Under the pieces are notes generated by a model. It saw only the letters and a program-made list of their open reading frames with translations. It ran no database searches and was not told where the DNA came from. A program made the translations under genes and the position numbers. Positions 36,981 to 45,249 of a DNA stretch of 64,000 nucleotides are shown one piece after another; position 1 is the first letter of the stretch; each line of letters begins with the position of its first letter. The stretch is from DATDAH01 sp963845425. Lineage in GTDB: Bacteria > Actinomycetota > Acidimicrobiia > Acidimicrobiales > DATDAH01. Location of the stretch: the NCBI GenBank assembly GCA_963845425.1, contig CAWJSC010000016.1:248001-312000 (forward strand), given 5' to 3'.

Positions 36981-37361
36981 TCATTCCACGCGCATCGTGG
37001 CCTCAGCGACCAGGACCCGGTCCCCGAGGAGGGACCCCACGAGCGGGACGGCAGTCGGTGACCGGTAGCGAACGGTCACCGTCAGGCGGGCGCCCGGCTC
37101 GGTGGACCCCGACAGCTCGACGCTGAGGCGGTCGGGGTCCAGCCGGGCTGCCCCCACGGCACCGTCCCGGGCGACGTCGGCCTGGGGATCCACCGCCGCG
37201 GCCCGGGCCGCCTCGCGAGCGGCGTGGGTGACCAGCACCTGGTCCCGGATCACGAGACCGACCTGGACCACGGCCAGGAGCAGCAGGGCGAGCAGCGGCA
37301 GCAGGAGGGCGACCTCGACCGTGGCCTGACCGCGCTCGCTGTCGCCCTCCTGACGCCTCAC
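36981..37361 (-). CDS. TadE-family pilus assembly protein
   Basis: The 126-residue protein has the TadE N terminus SERGQATVEVALLLPLLALL then a hydrophobic helix, and an outer beta-rich part. The Glu in TVEVALL is the conserved Glu at position 5 of the pseudopilin cleavage motif. It belongs to a Tad pilus and overlaps the Flp-like gene by four bases. Confidence 0.85.
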   Translation of the reverse strand: MRRQEGDSERGQATVEVALLLPLLALLLLAVVQVGLVIRDQVLVTHAAREAARAAAVDPQADVARDGAVGAARLDPDRLSVELSGSTEPGARLTVTVRYRSPTAVPLVGSLLGDRVLVAEATMRVE

Positions 37362-37573
37362 GGGATCTGGTCGAGGATGCTGTCCAGCACCCCGTCGAGT
37401 AGACGCCCGATCTTGTTGGTGTCCGACGCCCAGGCCACGACCAACAACGCAATGGCGGCGACGCCGACGAGCACGAGGGCGTACTCGGCCGTCGTCTGGC
37501 CGGTGTCACCGGTCCGGGCGCGGAAACAACGGGGGAGCGCCACACGGGCGCGTACGTACAGAAGGAGCAACAC
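37358..37573 (-). CDS. Small Flp/DUF4244-like pilin
   Basis: The 71-residue protein has a short basic leader, then DTGQTTAEYALVLVGVAAIA and a short tail DTNKIGRLLDGVLDSILDQI. TAEYALV matches the class III prepilin motif (G/Q-x-x-A-E-Y), with processing likely after the Gly of GDTG or before Gln-Thr-Thr. I choose GTG 37573 because GGAGG lies five bases before it, whereas the longer frame runs through the promoter region. It probably is the main pilus subunit of the Tad system encoded at 38.4-41.8 kb. Confidence 0.78.
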   Translation of the reverse strand: MLLLLYVRARVALPRCFRARTGDTGQTTAEYALVLVGVAAIALLVVAWASDTNKIGRLLDGVLDSILDQIP

Positions 37574-37736
37574 GGGAACCTCCGGAGGAGGTCGGGATCG
37601 GCGAGGGAGGAAGCGCCGGAGCGGGCCGTGGTCCGCGAGAGCCCCAACGCTACGGACACCCGCCAGCACCGTCAACGCCCGGAAGCGGGGACCTTCGGCC
37701 CGTTCCGACCGCGCCGACCTGCAGGACACTGCCAGC

Positions 37737-38393
37737 ATGGACACCGACGACGACCCGGCGGGCCGATCCCGCCAAGCCAACCTCGGGCTGGTCGGCGCGG
37801 TGGTCGTGCTCGCCCTCGTCGTCGTGGGCCTTCTCGTTCTGCTCGTACGTCAGGACGAGGACGACGGCGACACCGCCTCGACCACGTCGGTCGCGGTGAC
37901 CACCGCGCCCACGACCGCCCTTCCCACGACCACGTCCACGACGGTGCCACCGCCCACCACCACCCCCGCGCCGTCACCCGAAGACGGTCGCTTCCCCGGG
38001 TTCGTCACCCGGGCCTTCGTCGCCGCCGACGGCACGCCGCACGCCGAGCTCGACTACGTCCTCTTCTACACCGGTGACGAGGCCCACGCGCAGGCGGCCG
38101 CCCGAGGCACCGAAGCCCCCAACGACATCTTCATCGTCAACGACAATCCCCGGCTGCGTGACTTCGTGATCGAGCCGGCGACCACCGTCCAGATCGTCTG
38201 CTTCGACGGCGACGAGGGGTGCACGCCGACGGCGTCCGGTGGGCTGAGCTCGATCACCTATGCGGTGGACGACTGGATCGCCCAGACCGGCCTCCTCGCC
38301 GAGACCGACCTCTTCGGCCGGAGCAGCGACCTCTTCTGGGTGACGATCGCCGACAACCGCATCGTGGCCATCGAGGAGCAGTACCTCCCCTGA
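37737..38393 (+). CDS. Single-pass membrane protein with Thr/Pro-rich stalk, function unknown
   Basis: The 218-residue product has a short Asp-rich cytoplasmic start, a helix LGLVGAVVVLALVVVGLLVL, a Thr/Pro stalk (residues about 55-85) and an outer domain of about 130 residues. The domain includes ELDYVLFYTGDEAHAQAAAR, NDIFIVNDNPRLRDFVIEP and SSDLFWVTIADNRIVAIEEQ. The last part, with NDIFIVNDNP, is a pattern known from small uncharacterised actinobacterial proteins. Its gene splits the Tad cluster, on the opposite strand. I do not recognise a function. Confidence 0.72.
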   Translation: MDTDDDPAGRSRQANLGLVGAVVVLALVVVGLLVLLVRQDEDDGDTASTTSVAVTTAPTTALPTTTSTTVPPPTTTPAPSPEDGRFPGFVTRAFVAADGTPHAELDYVLFYTGDEAHAQAAARGTEAPNDIFIVNDNPRLRDFVIEPATTVQIVCFDGDEGCTPTASGGLSSITYAVDDWIAQTGLLAETDLFGRSSDLFWVTIADNRIVAIEEQYLP

Positions 38394-38397
38394 CGGC

Positions 38398-39114
38398 TCA
38401 CGGGGGAAGATCCGGCAGGGCGCCGACCAGCAGGGGCACGACGGTGAGGAGGCCGAAGGCCGGGAGCACGCACAGCACCAACGGGAACAGGAGGAGCACC
38501 GGGACCCGTCGGGCCCGCTGCTCGGCTCGGCGGCGGCGGTCGAGGCGGGCCTCGCGGGCGACACGGTCGAGGCTCTCGCCCAGGGGCACGCCATAGCGCT
38601 CGGAGGCGAGGAGCACGTCGACCAGTGGGCGAGCAGGCGGGCCGAGAGCGACGGCGAAGTCGTCGAGTGCCTCAACGGTCGGTCGGCCGAGATCGAGCTC
38701 GTGGGTCGCCCGACGGAGGGCGGCCCCGACCGGGTCCGGGGCCCACCGGCCGGCGGTGGCGAGGGCCAATGGGACCGTGAGACCACCCGCGACGGCGAGG
38801 GCCAGGAGATCGGCCGCTTCCGGTAGGCCGTCGACCACCGCCGCTCGGCGTCGCGCGGTGTCCCGACGGTCCTGCAGTCGGGGCCAGGCGCCCACGCCAC
38901 CGAGGAGGACCAGGCCGAGCCACGGCGACACCGCCACGGTGAGCAGCCCCGCGACGGCGATGACCGGGAGCCGCCGGTCCGAGGGACGCGCCGGCGGCTG
39001 CCCGGTCGGTCGATGACCCAGCGCACCGGTCGACCGGATCGACCGCGGCGACGAGGCGGGCCGCGTCGGCCAGGCGAGCACGACCCCGACGGTCACGGCG
39101 AGGAGGAGGGTCAT
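38398..39114 (-). CDS. tadC: TadC-like type II secretion F domain protein
   Basis: The 238-residue membrane protein ends its soluble part with AADLLALAVAGGLTVPLALA and the T2SSF pattern LDDFAVALGPPARPLVDVLL and GVPLGESLDRVAREAR, followed by two hydrophobic helices (VPVLLLFPLVLCVLPAFGLL). TadC with TadB forms the inner-membrane platform of the pilus. ATG 39114 overlaps the tadB stop by four bases. Confidence 0.82.
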   Translation of the reverse strand: MTLLLAVTVGVVLAWPTRPASSPRSIRSTGALGHRPTGQPPARPSDRRLPVIAVAGLLTVAVSPWLGLVLLGGVGAWPRLQDRRDTARRRAAVVDGLPEAADLLALAVAGGLTVPLALATAGRWAPDPVGAALRRATHELDLGRPTVEALDDFAVALGPPARPLVDVLLASERYGVPLGESLDRVAREARLDRRRRAEQRARRVPVLLLFPLVLCVLPAFGLLTVVPLLVGALPDLPP

Positions 39115-39989
39115 GACGCCCTTCCCGCGATGCGGTGCATCCACCAGGCCCCGACCCCGTCCAGGGCCACACCCGCCGTCAGGCAGGCCAGGCCGGCCGG
39201 TGCGCCGAGGAGGAACTCGGCGGTGCGCTGGTCGCCCACCACGCCGAGGAGGCCGAAGGCCAGGGGAGCGGCACCCACCACGAATGCCGAGGCCCGGGCC
39301 TGTGTGGCCAGGGCCCGGGCTTCTCGGTCCACCTCGGCCCGTTCCCGCAGGGTGATGGCCACGCCGTCCACGCCGCGGGCCGGGCTGCCACCCGAGACGA
39401 GGGCGACCGTCAGCGCCCCGACGACCAGCCGGACCGCCGGGGTCGGTCGGTGGCGGGCCCAACCGTCGAGCGCGTCGGCGAGGCCCAGCCCGCGATCGGC
39501 GTCGGCCAACACGAGGACCAGGTCCTCGGCGGCGACGGATCCCGTCGCCGATGCCTCGCGGAGTGCCGTCGGCAGCGCGGCCCCCGATCGCAACGAACGG
39601 GCGACCGCCTCGAGGAGCTCCGGCAGTTCGGTCTCGATGCGGGCGTCTCGCCGGCCCCGGGCCAGGTGCAGGGCCAGCCCGGCGGCCGCCCCGGTGGCGA
39701 CGGCGGCCACGCCGGCGAGGACGGGTCGGGTGGCGAAGGCCACGACGGCGAGGACGGCCGCGCCGATCGCCGTCCCCCTGGCGACCGTCGCCGGAGGCCA
39801 GGCCAGATCAGCCGCCCGCAGATGGGGCGCCAGCCATCGTTCCGCGCGGCCCGGGGGGGCGTTCGCACCGTCCGCCACCCGGGGGGCCGTGACGACGACG
39901 CGGGTCCGGACCGACCGGCCCGCCCACCGGGCCGCGGCCGGCCGTCCCACCAGTACGACGACCAGGCCCGTCAACAGGCCGAACATCAC
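39111..39989 (-). CDS. tadB: TadB-like type II secretion F domain protein
   Basis: The 292-residue protein has N-terminal helices, the T2SSF domain LPELLEAVARSLRSGAALPT, LADALDGWARHRPTPAVRLV and GGSPARGVDGVAITLRERAE, and ends in two helices. It starts with GTG 39989, overlapping the tadA stop by four bases, and ends overlapping tadC, so the genes are tightly coupled. Confidence 0.83.
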   Translation of the reverse strand: MMFGLLTGLVVVLVGRPAAARWAGRSVRTRVVVTAPRVADGANAPPGRAERWLAPHLRAADLAWPPATVARGTAIGAAVLAVVAFATRPVLAGVAAVATGAAAGLALHLARGRRDARIETELPELLEAVARSLRSGAALPTALREASATGSVAAEDLVLVLADADRGLGLADALDGWARHRPTPAVRLVVGALTVALVSGGSPARGVDGVAITLRERAEVDREARALATQARASAFVVGAAPLAFGLLGVVGDQRTAEFLLGAPAGLACLTAGVALDGVGAWWMHRIAGRAS

Positions 39990-41131
39990 GAGCGGGGCTC
40001 CGGCGGCACGCGGGGAGGACGCGTCGGGGCACCCACCACGCCGTCGGCGTCGGCGAGGAGACGGCCGGCGGGATCGTCACCGGGGACGGGCACCTCCCAC
40101 ACCGCGGTGATCGAGCGCCCACCCGACGGTCGCCGAGCGACCTGCACGACCAGGTCCACCGCAGACCGGTACTGGTCCCGGACCGCCGCGAGAGGCAGCG
40201 CGACCTGCCCCGTGAGCGCGAGGGTCGACAGGCGTTCCAGCGCGTCCGACGGGCTGTTGGCGTGACAGGTGGCCATCGATCCGGCGTGACCGGTGTTGAG
40301 TGCCTGCACCAGGTCCAGGCTCTCCGCCCCACGGACCTCACCGACGACGAGGCGGTCCGGTCGCATGCGCAACGCATTCCGCACCAGATCCCGGATGGTC
40401 ACCGCTCCCACCGCCTCGGCGTTGGCCGGCCGCGCCTCCAGGCGCACGACGTGGTCACCGGGCAGGGCCAACTCCGCGACGTCCTCCACCGTGACCACGC
40501 GTTCGCCGGCGGGCAGCAGGCCGCCGAGCGCGTTCAGCAGGGTGGTCTTGCCCGCCCCGGAGCCACCGGCGACGACGACGTTGGCCCGAGCCGCGACGGC
40601 GGTGAGGAGCAGGTCCTCGACATCCGGCCCGGTCACGTCAGCGAGGACGACGCGCCGGGCCCGAAAGCGACGGATGGTGACGTACGGCCCGTCTACGGCC
40701 AACGGGAGGAGGGCCACGTTGACCCGAGAGCCGTCGGCCAACCGGGCATCCACCAACGGCGCCGTCCGGTCGGCCCGCAGGCCCAGCGGAGCCATGATCC
40801 GTTCGACGAGGTGGTCGATCGTCCCCGCGTCGAGGACGACCTCGGTCCGCTGCAGCCGGCCGTCCCGCTCGATCCACACCGGCCCCGGGCCGTTGACCAT
40901 GACCTCGGACACGTCGGGATCGGCCAGCAGCGGGGCCAGCGGGCCGAGGCCGTGGATGCGGGCCGTGACCCGGTCGGCGGCTCCGGACCGCTGAGGTCCG
41001 GTGAGGAGGGGAGCCTCCCGGGCCAGGGCCCGGTGGACGACGTGCGGATCCCGGCCCGGGTCACCGGCCCCACCCAGCAGGCGACGGTGGACCCGCTCCT
41101 CGAGGGGCGCCTCCGAGGGCTCAGGCGGCAC
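39986..41131 (-). CDS. tadA: TadA/CpaF secretion ATPase
   Basis: The 381-residue ATPase powers pilus assembly. It has ADPDVSEVMVNGPGPVWIER (N-terminal CpaF motif), Walker A VVAGGSGAGKTTLLNALGGL, Asp box VVTVEDVAELALP, RMRPDRLVVGEVRGAESLDL (Walker B) and ALNTGHAGSMATCHANSP (His box). GTG 41131 overlaps the end of the CpaE-like gene by 11 bases, the natural start for the family. Confidence 0.9.
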   Translation of the reverse strand: MPPEPSEAPLEERVHRRLLGGAGDPGRDPHVVHRALAREAPLLTGPQRSGAADRVTARIHGLGPLAPLLADPDVSEVMVNGPGPVWIERDGRLQRTEVVLDAGTIDHLVERIMAPLGLRADRTAPLVDARLADGSRVNVALLPLAVDGPYVTIRRFRARRVVLADVTGPDVEDLLLTAVAARANVVVAGGSGAGKTTLLNALGGLLPAGERVVTVEDVAELALPGDHVVRLEARPANAEAVGAVTIRDLVRNALRMRPDRLVVGEVRGAESLDLVQALNTGHAGSMATCHANSPSDALERLSTLALTGQVALPLAAVRDQYRSAVDLVVQVARRPSGGRSITAVWEVPVPGDDPAGRLLADADGVVGAPTRPPRVPPEPRS

Positions 41132-41771
41132 GACGGAGTGAACGCTCGAGACCGCGCGGGAGGCGGCTGGCCAGCAGCCCTGCGTCGACGGCCCGGGCCA
41201 CCGCCGGGTCGAACGCCACCTCGGCCCGCACCGGTGCCCCCACGACCTGCTCGACATCGGTGCGGTCGAGAGCCCGGCCCGGCTCGGTGACCAGAACGAC
41301 CCCCGAGGGCCGCAACGGGGGGTCCGCAGCTCGCCGCAGGGCCAGGTAGCAGGCCCGGGTGACGAGCAGGGAGTGGGTCGAGCGGGCCGCGACGACCGCC
41401 CGACCGGGCTCGTTGCGGTCGAGCACGCCGCAGTCCACGACGACGGAGCGTCGGGGGTCGAGGGCGGCCACCAGGGCCTCCACCCGGGCCGTCGGGCCGA
41501 GATGCTCCCGCCCCCGCGGGAGCACGGCCAGGCCCGCGGCCGCCGACAGCTCGATGCGGCCGAGGCCGTCGGCGGGTACGTCGGGCCCCGCGGCCAACCA
41601 TTCGGTCAGGCCGGGCCCGTCGGGCTCGGGCAGGCCCAGGGTGGCGGGCAGGTCGCCGGCCAGGTCGACCAGCAGCACGTCGTGACCGGCGCGGTTGAGG
41701 GTGAGGCCGAGGGCGGCGGTGACCACGGTGGTCCCCACACCGCCTTTGAGGGCCCAGCAGGAAAGGAGCAC
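41121..41771 (-). CDS. CpaE/TadZ-like ParA-family protein with altered Walker A
   Basis: First gene of the Tad operon. The 216-residue protein starts LLSCWALKGGVGTTVVTAAL: the first Lys of the deviant Walker A (KGG) is present, but the P-loop Lys of KGGVGKT is Thr. It continues LLVDLAGDLPATLGL (Walker A' Asp) and SVVVDCGVLDRNEPGRAVVA. CpaE/TadZ proteins place the pilus at one site of the cell. Loss of the P-loop Lys suggests weak or no ATP hydrolysis. It starts with GTG, with GGGGG about eight bases upstream. Confidence 0.78.
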   Translation of the reverse strand: MLLSCWALKGGVGTTVVTAALGLTLNRAGHDVLLVDLAGDLPATLGLPEPDGPGLTEWLAAGPDVPADGLGRIELSAAAGLAVLPRGREHLGPTARVEALVAALDPRRSVVVDCGVLDRNEPGRAVVAARSTHSLLVTRACYLALRRAADPPLRPSGVVLVTEPGRALDRTDVEQVVGAPVRAEVAFDPAVARAVDAGLLASRLPRGLERSLRRAA

Positions 41772-41920
41772 AGGACGTCCCCCGGAAGCAGGTGGCAGGA
41801 GGGGGAGGCGCCGGGGCGGTCGGCCAACGGGTGAACGCCGGCCGACTCGCGAGGACCCCGACGTTACGCGTGACGACCTTCACGGACAAGGGGTGGATCC
41901 GGTTCCTAGGGTGGGCGCCC

Positions 41921-42757
41921 ATGGAGGCCGCCTTCTTCGACCTGGACAAGACGGTCATCGCCCGCGCCTCGATGGTGGCCTTCGGCAAGCCCCTCTACCG
42001 AGCCGGCCTGCTCTCCCGCTGGTTGTTGCTGCGGGCCCTCTACGGCCAGCTGGTCTACCTCTACCTCGGCGCGGACGAGGCCCGGATGGCCAAGATGCGC
42101 GAGGCCGCCCTCCGGGTGACCGCCGGTTGGTCCCGGGACCACATTCGCTCCCTGGTGCGCGAGACCCTCGAGGAGGTGATCGAGCCGATCATCTACGAGG
42201 AGGCCCTCGACCTGATCCGCTTCCACCAGGGCGAGGGACGCAAGGTGTTCATCGTCTCCGCCTCGCCCGAGGAGATCGTCGACCCCCTGGCCCAGTACCT
42301 CGGGGTGCACGACGTCATCGCCACCCGGCCCGAGGTGGACGAGCACGGCCGCTACTCCGGGGGCGTCGACTTCTACTCCTACGGCCCCACGAAGGTGGTG
42401 GCCATGCAGGAGGCGGCCGAGCGGTACGGCCTCGACCTCAGCGCGTCGTACGCCTACTCGGACTCCATAACCGACGAGCCCATGCTCTCCGCCGTGGGTC
42501 ACCCGGTCGTGGTCAACCCCGACCGCGCCCTGGCCCGGATCGCGGCGGAGCGGGAGTGGGAGGTCCGGGTCTTCGAGCGTCCCGTGAAGATGCGCGACCG
42601 CGTGTCGATGCCGACCCCCGGCCAGACGGCGGCCATCAGCGGCGGCCTCGCAGCAATCGTGGCCGGGGTGGTCGTGTTCTGGTTGCTGCGCCGCGAGCCC
42701 GAGCCGTCCCGCCGCGAGCGGTGGGAGCGGGCGATCCGACGCCGCCTGCGACGCTAG
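41921..42757 (+). CDS. HAD-IB family phosphatase with C-terminal membrane helix
   Basis: The 278-residue protein has the HAD core: nucleophile FFDLDKTVIA, motif II VFIVSASPEEIV, Lys of motif III in YGPTKVVAMQEAAERYG and acidic motif AYSDSITDEPMLSAVGHP. A cap typical of HAD-IB is inserted after motif I. The C terminus has a helix (AISGGLAAIVAGVVVFWLL) and a basic tail, so the domain faces the cytoplasm. Relatives include SerB-type and lipid-linked phosphatases; substrate unknown. ATG 41921 gives the family start MEAAFFDLDKT. Confidence 0.87.
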   Translation: MEAAFFDLDKTVIARASMVAFGKPLYRAGLLSRWLLLRALYGQLVYLYLGADEARMAKMREAALRVTAGWSRDHIRSLVRETLEEVIEPIIYEEALDLIRFHQGEGRKVFIVSASPEEIVDPLAQYLGVHDVIATRPEVDEHGRYSGGVDFYSYGPTKVVAMQEAAERYGLDLSASYAYSDSITDEPMLSAVGHPVVVNPDRALARIAAEREWEVRVFERPVKMRDRVSMPTPGQTAAISGGLAAIVAGVVVFWLLRREPEPSRRERWERAIRRRLRR

Positions 42758-42824
42758 GGCGTCGGCCGGACGCGACGAACGGCCCGACCGATGGCCGGAC
42801 CGCCCTCCCCCGGAATCAGGTTGA

Positions 42825-42899
42825 TCAGGTCTCCTGGAGCTTCTTCGCGACGACCACGCCGAGAACCACCACGACCAGGAGAATCAGCAGCTTCTTCAT
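42825..42899 (-). CDS. 24-residue membrane micropeptide, DLW-39-like start
   Basis: ATG 42899 opens a 25-codon frame encoding MKKLLILLVVVVLGV, three more hydrophobic residues, then AKKLQET and TGA at 42825-42827. The pattern is short positive start, one hydrophobic helix, Lys-Lys on the far side. It resembles the first half of the actinobacterial DLW-39 micropeptides (also MKKLL plus a helix), but lacks the DLW motif. No Shine-Dalgarno is clear. It lies just before the selenocysteine tRNA, on the other strand. Coding is supported only by the coherent pattern. Confidence 0.55.
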   Translation of the reverse strand: MKKLLILLVVVVLGVVVAKKLQET

Positions 42900-42938
42900 C
42901 GGGCCAGCCTAGGGGTGGATGCCCCTAGCGTGTCGGGC

Positions 42939-43034
42939 GGAGGTGTCCGAGCACCTGGTGGGCTCCCCCGCCTTCAAAGCGGGTGGGACGGGCGATCCCC
43001 GTCCGGCGGGTTCGATTCCCGTCCACCTCCGCCA
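42939..43034 (+). tRNA. selC: tRNA-Sec (anticodon TCA)
   Basis: The 96-nt molecule has anticodon stem CCCGC/GCGGG with loop CTTCAAA, anticodon TCA, which reads UGA. The variable arm is long (GGACGGG/CCCGTCC), the T-arm is GCGGG TTCGATT CCCGT, and the acceptor stem is GGAGGTGT against CCACCTCC, with discriminator G and encoded CCA. Eight positions on each side of the acceptor, with the T-stem directly following, is the 8+5 layout of bacterial tRNA-Sec, though the eighth pair is T-C and unpaired. selA, selB and selD are not in the window. Confidence 0.9.
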
Positions 43035-43084
43035 CCGGGGTCGCGACCTGAGGCCCGCAAGGACGTTCCGCGGAACGGCTTCGA

Positions 43085-43136
43085 GTCGGCGGTGGCGGTG
43101 ACCCGGTCGGCGGTGGCGGTGACCCGGTCGGCGGTG
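43085..43136. repeat. Tandem 21-bp repeat, about 2.5 copies
   Basis: GTCGGCGGTGGCGGTGACCC plus G is present at 43085-43105 and again, exactly, at 43106-43126, with a partial third copy to about 43136. It lies between the tRNA-Sec and the FAH gene end. Because 21 is a multiple of three and the sequence is Gly/Val-rich in translation, it may be a coding remnant or a slippage product. Confidence 0.65.
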
Positions 43137-43144
43137 GGGCGACC

Positions 43145-43984
43145 TCAGACACAGTGGTTCCGCAGGGAGCCGATCCCCTCGATGTGGGACTCCAGCACGT
43201 CGCCCGGCGCCAGGAAGCGGCCGTCGGCCATGCCGACGCCGGAAGGCGTGCCGGTGAAGATCAGGTCCCCGGGGTGAAGGGTGAGGATCCCCGACAGGTA
43301 CTCGATCAGCGTCGGGACATCGACGATCAGGCCCGCGGTGCGGTCGTCCTGGCGCACCTCGCCGTTGACCGAGCAGGACAGGCCCAGATCGGCGGGATCG
43401 GGGACCAGGTCGGTGGACACGACCACCGGCCCGATCGGCCCGTAGCCGTCCCGGGACTTGCCCAGGTCGAAGTGGGGCGGGGCCGAAGCGAACTGGAGGG
43501 CGCGGTCGGAGATGTCCTGGCCCACCGTGAGGCCGGCGACGTGGTCCCAGGCGTCGGCCGCAGTGATGTCCCGGCCCCCGGGCCCGACGACCACGACCAG
43601 CTCCACCTCGTAGTCGACGGTCGCCGCCCGCAGCTCGATGTCGGCGGCGGGACCGACCAGGCAGCCGGGGAACTTGGTGAAGATCAGGGGCGTCGGCGGG
43701 GCGTCCATCCCCGACTCCTCGGCGTGGGAGCGGTAGTTGAGGCCTACGGCGAACACGTGTCGCGGCCGGGGCACAGGTGGCCCGAGGAGGGCAGGGTCGG
43801 CCGTGCCTCCGGGCGGGGCCGCCGCCAGCCCGGCGGTCGCGGCGTGCAGCGCCTCCGGGTCCGCCAGGGCCACGAGCGGGTCGGCCAGTCGGTCCTCCCC
43901 AGCCACGGCCGCGAGGTCGTACCAGTGCCCCGCCTCGTCGACCAGGACGGCCCGGTCCTCCACGTTGGCCAATCGGTACCCCAT
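43145..43984 (-). CDS. Fumarylacetoacetate hydrolase (FAH) family protein
   Basis: The 279-residue protein has the FAH metal site FAVGLNYRSHAEESG (His/Glu), DIELRAATVDYEVELVVVVG (Glu-x-Glu), TVGQDISDRALQFA with the Lys in HFDLGKSRDGYGPIGP, and the C-terminal LHPGDLIFTGTPSGVGMA. Relatives cleave C-C bonds in aromatic or sugar-acid breakdown, or decarboxylate keto acids; which is not clear. ATG 43984 chosen; upstream sequence is without similarity. It lies 44 bases after the aminotransferase and may be cotranscribed. Confidence 0.88.
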   Translation of the reverse strand: MGYRLANVEDRAVLVDEAGHWYDLAAVAGEDRLADPLVALADPEALHAATAGLAAAPPGGTADPALLGPPVPRPRHVFAVGLNYRSHAEESGMDAPPTPLIFTKFPGCLVGPAADIELRAATVDYEVELVVVVGPGGRDITAADAWDHVAGLTVGQDISDRALQFASAPPHFDLGKSRDGYGPIGPVVVSTDLVPDPADLGLSCSVNGEVRQDDRTAGLIVDVPTLIEYLSGILTLHPGDLIFTGTPSGVGMADGRFLAPGDVLESHIEGIGSLRNHCV

Positions 43985-44028
43985 GCCGTCACTCCTCGTC
44001 TCGCGGATCCAATGCGTCAGGGATCCGA

Positions 44029-45249
44029 TCAGGCGCCGAAGGTCCGTCGGACGATGGCGATGATCGCTTCGATGTCGTCGTCGGTCGCCGTCAGCACGGG
44101 CTTGAACTGGAGGACCCGAGGGTCGTAGCTGGCGAAGAAGGCGTAGATGCCCTCGTCGAACAGGGCCTTCATGGCATGCATGCCGCCGTGGTCGTCTTCG
44201 AAGACGAAGGCCAGGAGCATCCCGCGGCGGCGCACGCCGAACGGCAGATCGGCGAAGGCGTCGCCCAGGCGCTGACCGGCGGCCTGCACCCGCTCGAGGA
44301 AGCCGGGTGCGGTGACGATGTCGATGACCTCGGCCGCGGCCACACACCCCAGCTCCGCGCCGCCGAAGGTCGAGACGTGACAGAACGGGTGGTCGGCGAA
44401 GAACCGGTGCACCTCCGGGATCATCAGGGTGGCGGCGATCGGATAGATCCCGCCCGACAGTCCCTTGCCGGTCACGAGCAGGTCGGGGACTCCGTCCTCC
44501 TGGTCCACGTACCAGACCGATCCGGTGCGCCCCAGGCCGGTCTGGACCTCATCGGCGATGTAGAGCGCACCCCGCTGGTGGCACAGGTCGGCCACGCCGG
44601 CGAGGTAGCCGGGCTCGGGCATCGGGAACCCGGCGGTGGCGGGGATCGACTCGAGGATCACCGCGGCGGTGTCGTCGCCGATCGCCGCGTCCATCGCCCC
44701 GAGGTCGTTGTGGGCCACGTGCACGAAGCCGGGTAGGTCGTGGCCCCACAGGCCGTGGTCCCGAGGGTCACCGGCGGCCAGGGCCAGGCCCGTGTGGCCG
44801 TGGTAGGCGCCGGTCACCGACACGATCGTGCGCCGGCCCGTGTGACCCCGGGCCACCTTGAGGGCGAGGTCCACGGCCTCCCCCCCACCGACGGAGAAGA
44901 CGACGCCGCTGAGGCGGTTGCCGGTGGTGGCCGACAGGCGCTCGGCCGCGCCGGCCCGGTAGGCCGACACCAGGTGGTGGTTACCGACATCCGCGTGGTC
45001 CATGGCCGCCCGGACGGCGGCGATGACCCGGGGATTGCGGTGGCCGAGGTTGAACACGCCGCCGTTGCAGTGGCAGTTGAACCACTGTCGCCCGTCGTAG
45101 GCGTCGCTGAAGGTCACGCCCTCCCGGTCACCCATGACCACCTGGAGGCCACCCATCGACCAGATGTCCACCTTCGCCGGGTCGACGTGGGCCGCGAAGG
45201 CGGCCTCGGCGGCGGCCCGGTCGGGATAGGCGTCGGGTCCGGTCGTCAC
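44029..45249 (-). CDS. Class III PLP-dependent aminotransferase
   Basis: The 406-residue enzyme has the class III features: GVFNLGHRNPRVIAAVRAAM, SGVVFSVGGGEAVDLALKVA, GAYHGHTGLALAAG, the Asp that binds the pyridine nitrogen in LYIADEVQTGLGRTGS, and the Schiff-base Lys in LLVTGKGLSGGIYPIAA. The GTG at 45249 overlaps the stop of the kinase-like gene by four bases. Its substrate is probably made or activated by that partner, but I cannot name it; resemblance is to 4-aminobutyrate or acetylornithine type enzymes. Confidence 0.88.
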   Translation of the reverse strand: MTTGPDAYPDRAAAEAAFAAHVDPAKVDIWSMGGLQVVMGDREGVTFSDAYDGRQWFNCHCNGGVFNLGHRNPRVIAAVRAAMDHADVGNHHLVSAYRAGAAERLSATTGNRLSGVVFSVGGGEAVDLALKVARGHTGRRTIVSVTGAYHGHTGLALAAGDPRDHGLWGHDLPGFVHVAHNDLGAMDAAIGDDTAAVILESIPATAGFPMPEPGYLAGVADLCHQRGALYIADEVQTGLGRTGSVWYVDQEDGVPDLLVTGKGLSGGIYPIAATLMIPEVHRFFADHPFCHVSTFGGAELGCVAAAEVIDIVTAPGFLERVQAAGQRLGDAFADLPFGVRRRGMLLAFVFEDDHGGMHAMKALFDEGIYAFFASYDPRVLQFKPVLTATDDDIEAIIAIVRRTFGA

